The notes under the pieces were generated by a model, which had not been told where the DNA came from, made no database searches, and saw only the letters and a program-made list of their open reading frames with translations. DNA of 51,211 nt from a virus, in IMG/VR virus record IMGVR_UViG_3300009149_000048, positions 1 through 51,211 of that record; one strand, written 5' to 3'. Of this stretch, positions 40,618 through 48,303 are shown piece after piece; positions within the stretch are counted from its first letter, which is position 1; each line of letters starts with the position of its first letter. A program made the translations under genes and the position numbers.

Positions 40618-41931
40618 TTAATTATCGAAAGTATTACCTATTTTTTTAATTGCATTAGCGGGTGCATTAACTATTCTATTCCTAGCAACACCTTCTGTTG
40701 TTGCCGGTGAAAAGTCATATACGTTACCTAAATATAAAGAATTTAGTCTATTTCTAATTAAATTTGCAGCTTCGGCTGAAATATTTTGTCTAATATCATC
40801 ATATATGTTGTCTAATTCCGCATTTAAATTGATAGGATTAACACTATCCAATAATTCGTTTGCACTTTCTTGTATTCTCTGACCAAAATTTGGGTTATTT
40901 GCACCTTCTATACTAGGTGGTACAAAGTTTTTAAATGTGTTATTCCCAGCTGTATTATTACCCGCAAGTATATCCAATTCTTTTCTCAAATAATCCCTAA
41001 CATAATAATGTGAACTATTATTAAGCGCTAATAAACTTCTATATATGTTATCTTCTTGTATGTTTTCATAACTGATTTTAATAATTTGTGATGCTTGTTC
41101 ATATGTACTATTAGAAATGTTACTAAACATATTACCAGATTCGTTTGGTATGAATTCACAATGTGATAAGTTGAACGTTACTTGATTAGTAACTGAATAG
41201 TCTTCACCTAAGAATTCAGTATTTTGCAAATTTTTATTTTCGTTTCTTTTATCTTGATTTAAATACTTCCCTGGGTTTTTTTGAAAATTTCTAACATCAT
41301 AAACCTTAATAGAAAGGTCGAATTTTCTTAGGTTATCTGGTAAAATAGCTCTTCTATTTTGCCAATCAAAAGCAACTTTTCTATACAAATCCATTAGTGC
41401 TGTGATTCGTAAATCCACAGATTCTAAACAATTTACAGTTATTTCTTTTTTAAATTTAGTAACCATAAAATCTCGATTCCATGCTTCGTTTAACCCATCT
41501 ATTGATTGAAAGTACCAAGGATATTCAGTATTCAATTTACTCAATAAAGATTTAAAATCCAAAAGCATATTAAACCTAGCATTATCACCAATAGATTTTA
41601 AATAAGACAATGCCGAATTAGAATTGTTTACATCACCAAACAATCCAGTAGAATTTATGGTTGTTATAGTATTGGTTGTGATACCAGTATTACTACCTTG
41701 AATCCATTGTGTTGAACTATTTGGTGTTTCGTTTGCGGCATTAAATCCAAATTCTATATTAGACTTAGAACTATTTATATTATCCGCAATATTCATAAAA
41801 AACATTTTGAATCCTAATGTCGTTGGGTCTTGAAAGAGTTTTAAAAAATCACCATCACCAGTACCCCTTTTGAAATTGCTATATTCGTTATTGGGTATTT
41901 TACCACTACTATTTTTACTAGGATCGAACAT
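40618..41931 (-). CDS. Baseplate tube/cap-like protein
   Basis: 437 aa from the ATG at 41931, which starts 1 nt after the upstream stop; an ATG at 41982 would overlap the hub gene by 50 nt and is less likely. The middle (WNRDFMVTKFKKEITVNCLE, then YRKVAFDWQNRRAILPDNLR and FDLSIKVYDVRNFQ) is typical of tube-fold proteins that start or cap the tail tube, such as T4 gp48 and gp54. The strand NQVTFNLSHCEFIPNESG supports this. The Asn-rich C-terminus is helical. It lies between the gp27-like hub and gp5-like spike genes, with a 1-nt gap to the latter. Confidence 0.6.
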   Translation of the reverse strand: MFDPSKNSSGKIPNNEYSNFKRGTGDGDFLKLFQDPTTLGFKMFFMNIADNINSSKSNIEFGFNAANETPNSSTQWIQGSNTGITTNTITTINSTGLFGDVNNSNSALSYLKSIGDNARFNMLLDFKSLLSKLNTEYPWYFQSIDGLNEAWNRDFMVTKFKKEITVNCLESVDLRITALMDLYRKVAFDWQNRRAILPDNLRKFDLSIKVYDVRNFQKNPGKYLNQDKRNENKNLQNTEFLGEDYSVTNQVTFNLSHCEFIPNESGNMFSNISNSTYEQASQIIKISYENIQEDNIYRSLLALNNSSHYYVRDYLRKELDILAGNNTAGNNTFKNFVPPSIEGANNPNFGQRIQESANELLDSVNPINLNAELDNIYDDIRQNISAEAANLIRNRLNSLYLGNVYDFSPATTEGVARNRIVNAPANAIKKIGNTFDN

Positions 41932-41932
41932 T

Positions 41933-43414
41933 CTATTTTTTATTTTTTGATATACCAGCTGAATATGGGATAGGCCATTCACGTCTGATGAGATTCACCG
42001 TTTGTGTAAAACCATCACCCCTATCCCAATTTATGGAATAATCCCTAACAACATAAAAACCACTTATGAAACTATTTGCTATGAAGTTTTCTGTTCTTTC
42101 ATATACATTACCAGATTCATCATTATTGGCAGTGGTTTTTCTTTCTTCGTCACCATTTTTCATATTAACGTTATTAACTAAATTTCCATTCTTTTCATAA
42201 ATAGCAACAGGTATTCGTTTATATCTAGATATATTACTTGATATATCTTGTAAAGTAACAGATAGTCCCATCTTATTTAATTCTTCGTTGTTTTGATAAT
42301 TCAAAATTTTAGAAAAATGGTAGTTTGGGTGTAAATTGCCTGAATTTTGTGTACTAAATTGTCTACCTTGATATGTGTATTTGTTTTGTAATTCATATGA
42401 ATCGTCACCAGCTTTACCTTTTAGTATAACCATATCATTTTCAGATCCCTCTGTTGTCATAGGATCAACAAAGAAAGAATTAAATTCATATGTGTCCATA
42501 TCCATATATTGACTATATCTTTTATAACCATTTTTCATCCAAACATCACCAGATTTGTTAAATAAGTGATACGATTTAATATAATTAGTAGTGTTATCGA
42601 ATTTAGGATGATTAGATAATAGAATTTTACTATCTTGATTACTTACGTTTTCAGAATCATTACTTTTATCTTGTGTTAATGCGGTTATTAAATCAGCAGA
42701 TCCATCTTCTAATGTTTCGTCCATAGAAAATAGTGTATTTACATTTACTAATGTGAGATAATAATACAAGTCTATATAAGTTGTATAAAAACTGTTTTCG
42801 TCTTTATAACTAGTTTCGACAGTTTTTAAAATAAAATCTTTTATCGTATTGTTTGGATTGAATCTAGGCATTGAATCTATCGTATTGGTTTCGTTACTAG
42901 CAAAACCTAATTGTATTTCTTCACAAACCGATAAAAGATGATTGTAGGATGTGTCTGTGGGATATGAAAGTTGTTGTTCACTAAAAATATTAGGAACTTT
43001 CATTATACCAGATAATTTGTAAATATTTATACCCTTTGTACTATATCCACCGATAGTTAGAATATCAAAATTTATTCTTATTTTCTTTTTTCTATTATTG
43101 TTTCTACTCCTAATATAAAGTTCTATTAAATCACCATCTTTAGGAAAATCATTTTGAAATTGTTTAGTTACGTCTTCAAACACTAAATCTATAGTTGGTA
43201 TAAACCCAATAGAATTTACTTTAAATTTAATAATGGATTTAGCATCCATTTCATACCCATTTATCTTAATATATGGTGAATTATTACCCATATATTTAGA
43301 TTTATCTGCCACTGATTGATTTTCAACTTCGTAATTTCCTGTTTCTATTTGTTCAATTACAACAGAGGGTTCTTTGACTGTTAATATGTCTGAATTGTTT
43401 GATCCTGTAATCAT
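41933..43414 (-). CDS. Baseplate hub protein, gp27/gpD-like
   Basis: 493 aa (T4 gp27 is 391 aa). The early part has the tube-like hub domain (IKFKVNSIGFIPTIDLVFED, GDLIELYIRSRNN). A segment YKLSGIMKVPNIFSEQQLSY followed by YNHLLSVCEEIQLGFASN and NPNNTIKDFI matches the pattern of gp27/gpD/VgrG hubs, in which a search-helix segment links the two barrel domains. The C-terminal strand pair (SGFYVVRDYSINWDRGDGF) also fits. The hub trimer would connect the tail tube to the gp5-like spike two genes downstream. Confidence 0.65.
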   Translation of the reverse strand: MITGSNNSDILTVKEPSVVIEQIETGNYEVENQSVADKSKYMGNNSPYIKINGYEMDAKSIIKFKVNSIGFIPTIDLVFEDVTKQFQNDFPKDGDLIELYIRSRNNNRKKKIRINFDILTIGGYSTKGINIYKLSGIMKVPNIFSEQQLSYPTDTSYNHLLSVCEEIQLGFASNETNTIDSMPRFNPNNTIKDFILKTVETSYKDENSFYTTYIDLYYYLTLVNVNTLFSMDETLEDGSADLITALTQDKSNDSENVSNQDSKILLSNHPKFDNTTNYIKSYHLFNKSGDVWMKNGYKRYSQYMDMDTYEFNSFFVDPMTTEGSENDMVILKGKAGDDSYELQNKYTYQGRQFSTQNSGNLHPNYHFSKILNYQNNEELNKMGLSVTLQDISSNISRYKRIPVAIYEKNGNLVNNVNMKNGDEERKTTANNDESGNVYERTENFIANSFISGFYVVRDYSINWDRGDGFTQTVNLIRREWPIPYSAGISKNKK

Positions 43415-43445
43415 TATATACTATAATTGTTTCATCTAGTAAACA

Positions 43446-43949
43446 TTATACACTAATACTATTAGATTGATTATCAACATTAATATTAGATTCACCGGGT
43501 TTTAAATCGTTCGGTTTTGTATTTACTTTAGAACCATTCTTAATACTTGAACTAATTTTCGCAAGTGTTTCTAATCTTTTGATGTCTACTTTACTTTTTT
43601 TAGTGGAATCTATGTAATTTTCACTAACTTCACTAGATTCTTTATTGGGATTTTTATAAAATTTCTTGGCACCGGTTAATTCGGGTATAACTAATATATC
43701 ACCGGTTCTAACACTTAGAGGGTCTGATATTTCATTACATTTTAGTATTATGTCCGAATATTGATCTGAACCATAAACCGCTAAAGAAACCAAATCGACT
43801 CTACGATCATATTCATCAGTGACCTTTATGATTTTTTGTACTAAGAAGTTTTCACCGTCATATTCTGGTAGATATGTAACTTCTACTAAATCTACTATTT
43901 CTGTGATACCGTCTTTACTAATTTTTATTTTCTTGTTTAAAGTTTCCAT
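43446..43949 (-). CDS. LysM-like baseplate protein, gp53/gpX-like
   Basis: 167 aa. Residues about 50-90 (DRRVDLVSLAVYGSDQYSDI, ILKCNEISDPLSVRTGDILVIP) are a LysM-like module as found in T4 gp53 and P2 gpX. The C-terminal 75 residues are polar and probably disordered. The start overlaps the stop of the upstream tube-like gene as TAATG, so translation is coupled. In T4, gp53 joins neighbouring wedges. The hub gene follows 31 nt downstream. Confidence 0.7.
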   Translation of the reverse strand: METLNKKIKISKDGITEIVDLVEVTYLPEYDGENFLVQKIIKVTDEYDRRVDLVSLAVYGSDQYSDIILKCNEISDPLSVRTGDILVIPELTGAKKFYKNPNKESSEVSENYIDSTKKSKVDIKRLETLAKISSSIKNGSKVNTKPNDLKPGESNINVDNQSNSISV

Positions 43950-45520
43950 TATGCTGTATAGAATGCTGCATCAAATTGTTGATACTTACTTTTTAAATAT
44001 GCCGTTGTTGCACTAGTATCATCTACTACTCTAGATGCGTTATCTGCTATCTTACCGGGTGATGTTGTTCTACTTCCAGTACCCGTTCCTTTATTTCTAT
44101 AATACGATTTACTCTGAAAATCTGTATCACTTCCATAAAATCTACTACCACCAAAATTAAACATTCTCTGTATACCGTATTTGTCTCTTGGCATTGCGTG
44201 TTTTAACTTAACTTCTAATAAAATATAACTAGGTATGTCATCGGCAGTAAAGGGCCCTTCGAATCCAAAAGATGCGTCTTCCATTATTAAATTACCATAC
44301 ATCATAGCTGGACTAAATGGGTTACCCACCGTTAAATGCCACTCACCCGTTGGGTTAGCTGTTAATAATGAATGTAGAGAAAACATTTCGGGTCTACCTA
44401 ATTTGTCTAAACTATCACCTAATAACCCAGCACCAACATTCCCTGCAATATTTTTAATACCTTCAAATAATCCATTTTTAAAAGGAGCTTCTAAACTGTT
44501 ACCTATTCCTTTTATGAATGATGATAAAAACCCATCAACATCTCCATTTTTTAATGCTGTTGTATTTCCTAATGGTCCAGAATATCCACCACCACCATTA
44601 AATCTAACAGCACCACCCCAAAAAGGTGCTTTATTAGTAACCATATTTAACATATTACCTAATATATCTAAAAATGCTATTTTTGTAGATATACCATCAT
44701 ATGACCTAACCGCATATCTAAATTTAATAGTCAAATCTTGTGCAAAGTTAATACCAACGTCTCTAGTGATAATTTTGTCAATCACATCTATTGGACCCCA
44801 AGTATAATTAGCTTGATGTGTTGAATAAGGATCAAAATCGGTTGCTGCCTTACCTTTTAATTTTTGGTTTGCAAAATTACCACTAGTATCTGCATAACCT
44901 AATAAATCTAATCCTCCCCATCCGGTTTTGGATCTATCCATTGTTTGTATTTCACTTTGAAATTCTTTCCAATTAAATCCAGCACTAAAAGAAAAAAGTG
45001 ATTCGAAATTATTGTCTTCCCCATCTATATATGATAATAACCTAGATACGTCTCTATTAGGGTTTTCTAAATTGTTTAGTAAGTTATCGTTACTAGGCTG
45101 TGGGAATCTCCTCAATGTTACTAAATGATTGTTTGGAACTTTTCCATAATGATCTAAAAATAGAAAATCCCCCCACTTATATTGCATTGCGTGTTCTACC
45201 GTATTTTCATTAAATGCGGAAACTATTTGTGATCCTGTAGGATTTCTATAACCATTCGCGTTGTCACCAGAAAAATATCTACCTTGATCGTTTTCAAACG
45301 GTGAATTAAACCCAGGTCCTTGATTTATAAAATCATTATAGTGCAACACTGAAAGTGAATGCAACATAGACTGTTTACCTTCTAATGATGGGAAATTATC
45401 TCCAGTTTTTTGACCCTTATCATTATATTTTGGTCCTTCTGGTAGACTAGTAAATCCATCTTTGATAGTTCTATCTATATAATTTGTTGAATTGTTATTT
45501 GGGTTTTCACTGAAACTCAT
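43949..45520 (-). CDS. Baseplate tube-cap-like protein (gp48/gp54-like)
   Basis: 523 aa. The C-terminal third carries a tube-fold signature: GEWHLTVGNPFSPAMMYGNL, then EDASFGFEGPFTADDIPSYI and LLEVKLKHAMPRDKYGIQRM. This is the pattern of proteins that initiate tube polymerisation on the hub. The Gly-rich middle (GGAVRFNGGGGYSGPLG) contains hydrophobic segments (GLFEGIKNIAGNVGAGLLGD). An exact ATTAAATA lies 19 nt upstream and opens the hub operon: this gene, gp53-like, hub, tube-cap and gp5-like. Confidence 0.65.
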   Translation of the reverse strand: MSFSENPNNNSTNYIDRTIKDGFTSLPEGPKYNDKGQKTGDNFPSLEGKQSMLHSLSVLHYNDFINQGPGFNSPFENDQGRYFSGDNANGYRNPTGSQIVSAFNENTVEHAMQYKWGDFLFLDHYGKVPNNHLVTLRRFPQPSNDNLLNNLENPNRDVSRLLSYIDGEDNNFESLFSFSAGFNWKEFQSEIQTMDRSKTGWGGLDLLGYADTSGNFANQKLKGKAATDFDPYSTHQANYTWGPIDVIDKIITRDVGINFAQDLTIKFRYAVRSYDGISTKIAFLDILGNMLNMVTNKAPFWGGAVRFNGGGGYSGPLGNTTALKNGDVDGFLSSFIKGIGNSLEAPFKNGLFEGIKNIAGNVGAGLLGDSLDKLGRPEMFSLHSLLTANPTGEWHLTVGNPFSPAMMYGNLIMEDASFGFEGPFTADDIPSYILLEVKLKHAMPRDKYGIQRMFNFGGSRFYGSDTDFQSKSYYRNKGTGTGSRTTSPGKIADNASRVVDDTSATTAYLKSKYQQFDAAFYTA

Positions 45521-45524
45521 TTAG

Positions 45525-45552
45525 GATAGATATTTATGTTATTTAATCTATC
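45525..45552. other. Inverted repeat around the hub-operon promoter motif
   Basis: GATAGAT (45525-45531) and ATCTATC (45546-45552) flank a 14-nt loop containing most of the ATTAAATA element. Could be an operator-like site or a leader hairpin. Confidence 0.4.
45540..45547 (-). promoter_or_regulatory. Late-promoter-like ATTAAATA
   Basis: Minus-strand ATTAAATA, 19 nt before the ATG at 45520, heading the hub operon. Confidence 0.6.
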
Positions 45553-45584
45553 GAAAGAAAAATGTTATTATAAAGTGATTACTA

Positions 45585-46409
45585 TCAATCCCTATTTTCT
45601 TTCTCTCTCCAAAGGTCTCGGTTGACAAAATACCGCACATGAGTTTTTCTACTTTTACTAAATTCCGTTCTCCTAGCTGGTCTGTTTAATATATATTCAT
45701 CAAAAAAATCATATATACCTTTTTTAGTTTTAGAATATTCTTCATATTCTGGACCCATATCGGCAATTATCTTTAGAATCATTGGTTTGAAATCTTGAAT
45801 AAATTGTTGTGTGGTCTTAACATAAATTTTACTCGCACTTTGTATAAGGTGCTTAGATAATACAATATCATGCAATTGTTTTATGTATTTACAGGCTGAC
45901 ATGAAATTTAATTTACTTAGGTAAGACATTGAATCGAAATGACTATCAAAAATGAAAGCTTCGTTGACCCAAAAAATAAATTTGTCTGAATTGTTTTTAA
46001 AAAAGGTTTTATATTTACCATAGCTGAAATTTTTATTTTCAATTTCTTCAACTAATTCAGATTCTACAAACGAAAACATATTAACACCTTCATTTAAAAC
46101 AGAATCTTGTATGTCGTGTGATTTAATTGCTGTTCTGAACCAATTATTATGAAAAAAATCTTTCAATAATTCTCTTTTTTCGAAAGCATTTTTAATCCGT
46201 ATTACGTAATCTAGTGTGTGATCTGCATTTACACGATGTCTTAATATTTCACCCGAAAATGCTTTGATAGTGTCTGGGTTGTTATAGGAAAATAATAAAA
46301 AATAAACTCGGTCGCCTTTGATATAAACTTTGTCTCTTAAAATATCTGCTGAATATATTCCTTGTTTACTTGGTTTATATTTTTTATTATTTTTATTTGA
46401 TTTATACAT
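45585..46409 (-). CDS. Unrecognised protein, 274 aa
   Basis: Basic N-terminus (MYKSNKNNKKYKPSKQG), then a mixed alpha/beta region with many Phe and Tyr (KVYIKGDRVYFLLFSYNNPD) and a helical C-terminus ending in basic residues (RTEFSKSRKTHVRYF). No family recognised. It overlaps the upstream 145-aa gene by 73 nt in another frame. No later start codon would remove the overlap without losing most of the protein. Its place upstream of the hub operon fits a tail assembly factor, but nothing in the sequence proves it. Confidence 0.6.
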   Translation of the reverse strand: MYKSNKNNKKYKPSKQGIYSADILRDKVYIKGDRVYFLLFSYNNPDTIKAFSGEILRHRVNADHTLDYVIRIKNAFEKRELLKDFFHNNWFRTAIKSHDIQDSVLNEGVNMFSFVESELVEEIENKNFSYGKYKTFFKNNSDKFIFWVNEAFIFDSHFDSMSYLSKLNFMSACKYIKQLHDIVLSKHLIQSASKIYVKTTQQFIQDFKPMILKIIADMGPEYEEYSKTKKGIYDFFDEYILNRPARRTEFSKSRKTHVRYFVNRDLWREKENRD

Positions 46410-46774
46410 TCTGTATCAATTGATTTAGGTTCATCTAGGTTACACAAATTAATATTTAAATTAATGTCTAGTTTATCTTTATATTTTTCTATAGTACCTA
46501 TGAAGTTTTCTAAAATTACGGTGTCTAATGTATCAGTGTAGTAAAATATACTATGATATTTTGGATATTGTAAATTTGATATAGATTCGAATATTTTATT
46601 GAATAATTCACACTCTAACACTGAATTGTTTTTAGATTCACCAAATAGAATATATTTTTCTTGTTGATTGAGAATATCTATGTAACTAACATAGATACTC
46701 CCTGGTTTCTTTTTAATGAAATCTTTAAAAACTGTATGATCTTTTGTATGAATTATGAAAAAATTATTCATCAT
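46337..46774 (-). CDS. Unrecognised protein, 145 aa
   Basis: Acidic alpha/beta protein (MMNNFFIIHTKDHTVFKDFI, SIYVSYIDILNQQEKYILFG) with no motif I recognise. It overlaps the 80-aa gene upstream by 4 nt (ATGA) and the 274-aa gene downstream by 73 nt, so all three are translationally coupled. Confidence 0.6.
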   Translation of the reverse strand: MMNNFFIIHTKDHTVFKDFIKKKPGSIYVSYIDILNQQEKYILFGESKNNSVLECELFNKIFESISNLQYPKYHSIFYYTDTLDTVILENFIGTIEKYKDKLDINLNINLCNLDEPKSIDTECINQIKIIKNINQVNKEYIQQIF

Positions 46775-47013
46775 ATATCATCTGGTGTAAAATCTTCTTC
46801 TACTAATTCAGCATCTATGTCTATTGAATTATCGTTTAGATTTCCTTTTTTATTTTCTGAAATTGTTTGTTGTAAATTTTCGTGTTGTTCAATACCCATT
46901 CTAGAAATGTCAGATTTTAATTGTTCGTATTCACTTTTTGAAATTAAACCTAATTTCCATTGTTTTTTTGCATTCTTTACAAAATTTCTTCTTTGTTCTC
47001 TTGTACTGTTCAT
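46771..47013 (-). CDS. Small charged protein, 80 aa
   Basis: Basic helical first half (NSTREQRRNFVKNAKKQWKL) and acidic second half (DIDAELVEEDFTPDD), suggesting a chaperone-like or adaptor peptide. Not recognised. An exact ATTAAATA lies 19 nt upstream, inside the 3' end of the preceding gene, and begins a transcript covering the 80-, 145- and 274-aa genes. Confidence 0.65.
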   Translation of the reverse strand: MNSTREQRRNFVKNAKKQWKLGLISKSEYEQLKSDISRMGIEQHENLQQTISENKKGNLNDNSIDIDAELVEEDFTPDDI

Positions 47014-47018
47014 ATTAA

Positions 47019-47585
47019 TTAGTTTACTTCTTTATTTAATACCTCGTTAGTTTCTTGTTTAGGGAATTTATGTAATAAATATTGTTCTATGCAACTAGTT
47101 ATCACATCCTCATTTAATTGTTGTCTAACATAATCTTTAAGAGATTCAAACAATTCATCACCATACAATTCTAGCAACATTTTAATTTTTTCTTCTGATA
47201 TAAAATCAAAATCTATTAGGATATTCAATTTCATTTTAGAATCTCTTTGTGCTTTATCTAGAATATCAAACCCAAATGTGTTTTTCTGGTTTGATATTTT
47301 TGATGTTGGTGGTTTGATTACGGTATTGGTGTTATTTGAATCTAATGTTTCTTGTTCCTGTTGCTTTTTATTCAAGTGTTTTTCGACATCTTCTTCTGAG
47401 GCAACACCTATGAGATTCATCATCTCATTTATTACGTGACCATTTATTCTACCCCCACCATAAAAATTGATCCAAGTGAATTCACCCTTTACATCTATAT
47501 CTTTTACAATTTCAGTTAGTCCTTCTTTATCACTTTTGACCCACTGTAAAATCATTAGTGGAACTAATTCTTCCGGTTTTATCAT
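47019..47585 (-). CDS. Unrecognised protein, 188 aa
   Basis: N-terminal domain with hydrophobic helix and a WINFYGGGRINGHVINEMM segment. A polar linker follows (about 75-110), then a helical C-terminal domain (MLLELYGDELFESLKDYVRQ). I cannot name the family. In T4-like phages the small genes between fibre and hub operons often encode hub assembly factors such as gp26 and gp51, so such a role is possible. Spaced 5 nt from the 80-aa gene. Confidence 0.6.
   Translation of the reverse strand: MIKPEELVPLMILQWVKSDKEGLTEIVKDIDVKGEFTWINFYGGGRINGHVINEMMNLIGVASEEDVEKHLNKKQQEQETLDSNNTNTVIKPPTSKISNQKNTFGFDILDKAQRDSKMKLNILIDFDFISEEKIKMLLELYGDELFESLKDYVRQQLNEDVITSCIEQYLLHKFPKQETNEVLNKEVN
47033..47040 (-). 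promoter_or_regulatory. Late-promoter-like ATTAAATA
   Basis: Minus-strand ATTAAATA, 19 nt before the ATG at 47013, embedded in the end of the 188-aa coding region. Confidence 0.55.
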
Positions 47586-47644
47586 ATCATATGTTTAAAA
47601 TACTATATTAATTACATATAAATAATAACTTAAATATTTTTTTG

Positions 47645-48298
47645 TTAAATGATATTTTCAATTTGTATTACTTTAGAAATTGATATTGTATTATTAGAAT
47701 CTCTTACTTTAACAACATAACTACCAGAAGATAGTGAACCAAATGTATTAGAAGGTTGATACGCAACAATTTCTGTATTACTATCATCAAATAGTGCATA
47801 ATCAAAGGTAGAAACACCATCTACCACAGTAACATCTATACTACCATTATCATCACTTTCTGTGGTAGAATTATTAACTGTGAGGTCAAAGGTAACTGGT
47901 TGATAAAAATTACCATTAGTGTCAAATATTCTAATTCCACTTACTATAAACTCATCAGATTCACCAAATAGTGCATTAGTGATACCGTTTACTAAGTGAT
48001 TATATATCGCATCCAAAAGACCATTTGGTGCGGTGGAATTGGCAAATGCGTCCCATTGACCTGGTTTGTTAGCATCAAATACACCCCTCTCTGGTGTCTC
48101 TAGTACTAGATTCCCATTTTTATCTTTAATATCTTTGAAATAGATAGCATCTATAAATCTATTTGCCGCATCTATTCTTAATAATTTAGCATACACATAG
48201 TGTTTAACACCATTTTTAGTATATTCTATTCTAGCGCCATTGTATTCGTTTTCTACGAATGCGTTTATTGTTAATCCTCTGTAATTGAAAGTTTCCAT
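47645..48298 (-). CDS. Virion protein with SprB-like repeat
   Basis: 217 aa from the ATG at 48298, chosen because it follows the fibre stop by 5 nt; an ATG at 48322 would overlap that gene. The first 130 residues are mixed alpha/beta. The last 85 form an Ig-like module matching the flavobacterial SprB repeat pattern: DNGSIDVTVVDGVSTFDYAL, then FGSLSSGSYVVKVRDSNNT. SprB repeats are abundant in surface adhesins of gliding Flavobacteriia. It lies directly after the tail fibre gene and may be a fibre cap, fibre chaperone or decoration protein. Confidence 0.65.
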   Translation of the reverse strand: METFNYRGLTINAFVENEYNGARIEYTKNGVKHYVYAKLLRIDAANRFIDAIYFKDIKDKNGNLVLETPERGVFDANKPGQWDAFANSTAPNGLLDAIYNHLVNGITNALFGESDEFIVSGIRIFDTNGNFYQPVTFDLTVNNSTTESDDNGSIDVTVVDGVSTFDYALFDDSNTEIVAYQPSNTFGSLSSGSYVVKVRDSNNTISISKVIQIENII

Positions 48299-48303
48299 AT
48301 ATT

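Noticed and set aside
44235-44807. 190-codon plus-strand frame inside the 523-aa tube-cap-like gene
   Set aside because: Pro-rich antisense shadow of a well-supported minus-strand gene with tube-fold signatures.
46337-46409. Programmed frameshift joining the 145-aa and 274-aa genes
   Set aside because: The overlap lacks an obvious slippery heptamer at a useful place, and both proteins have sensible starts. Overlapping genes are the simpler view.
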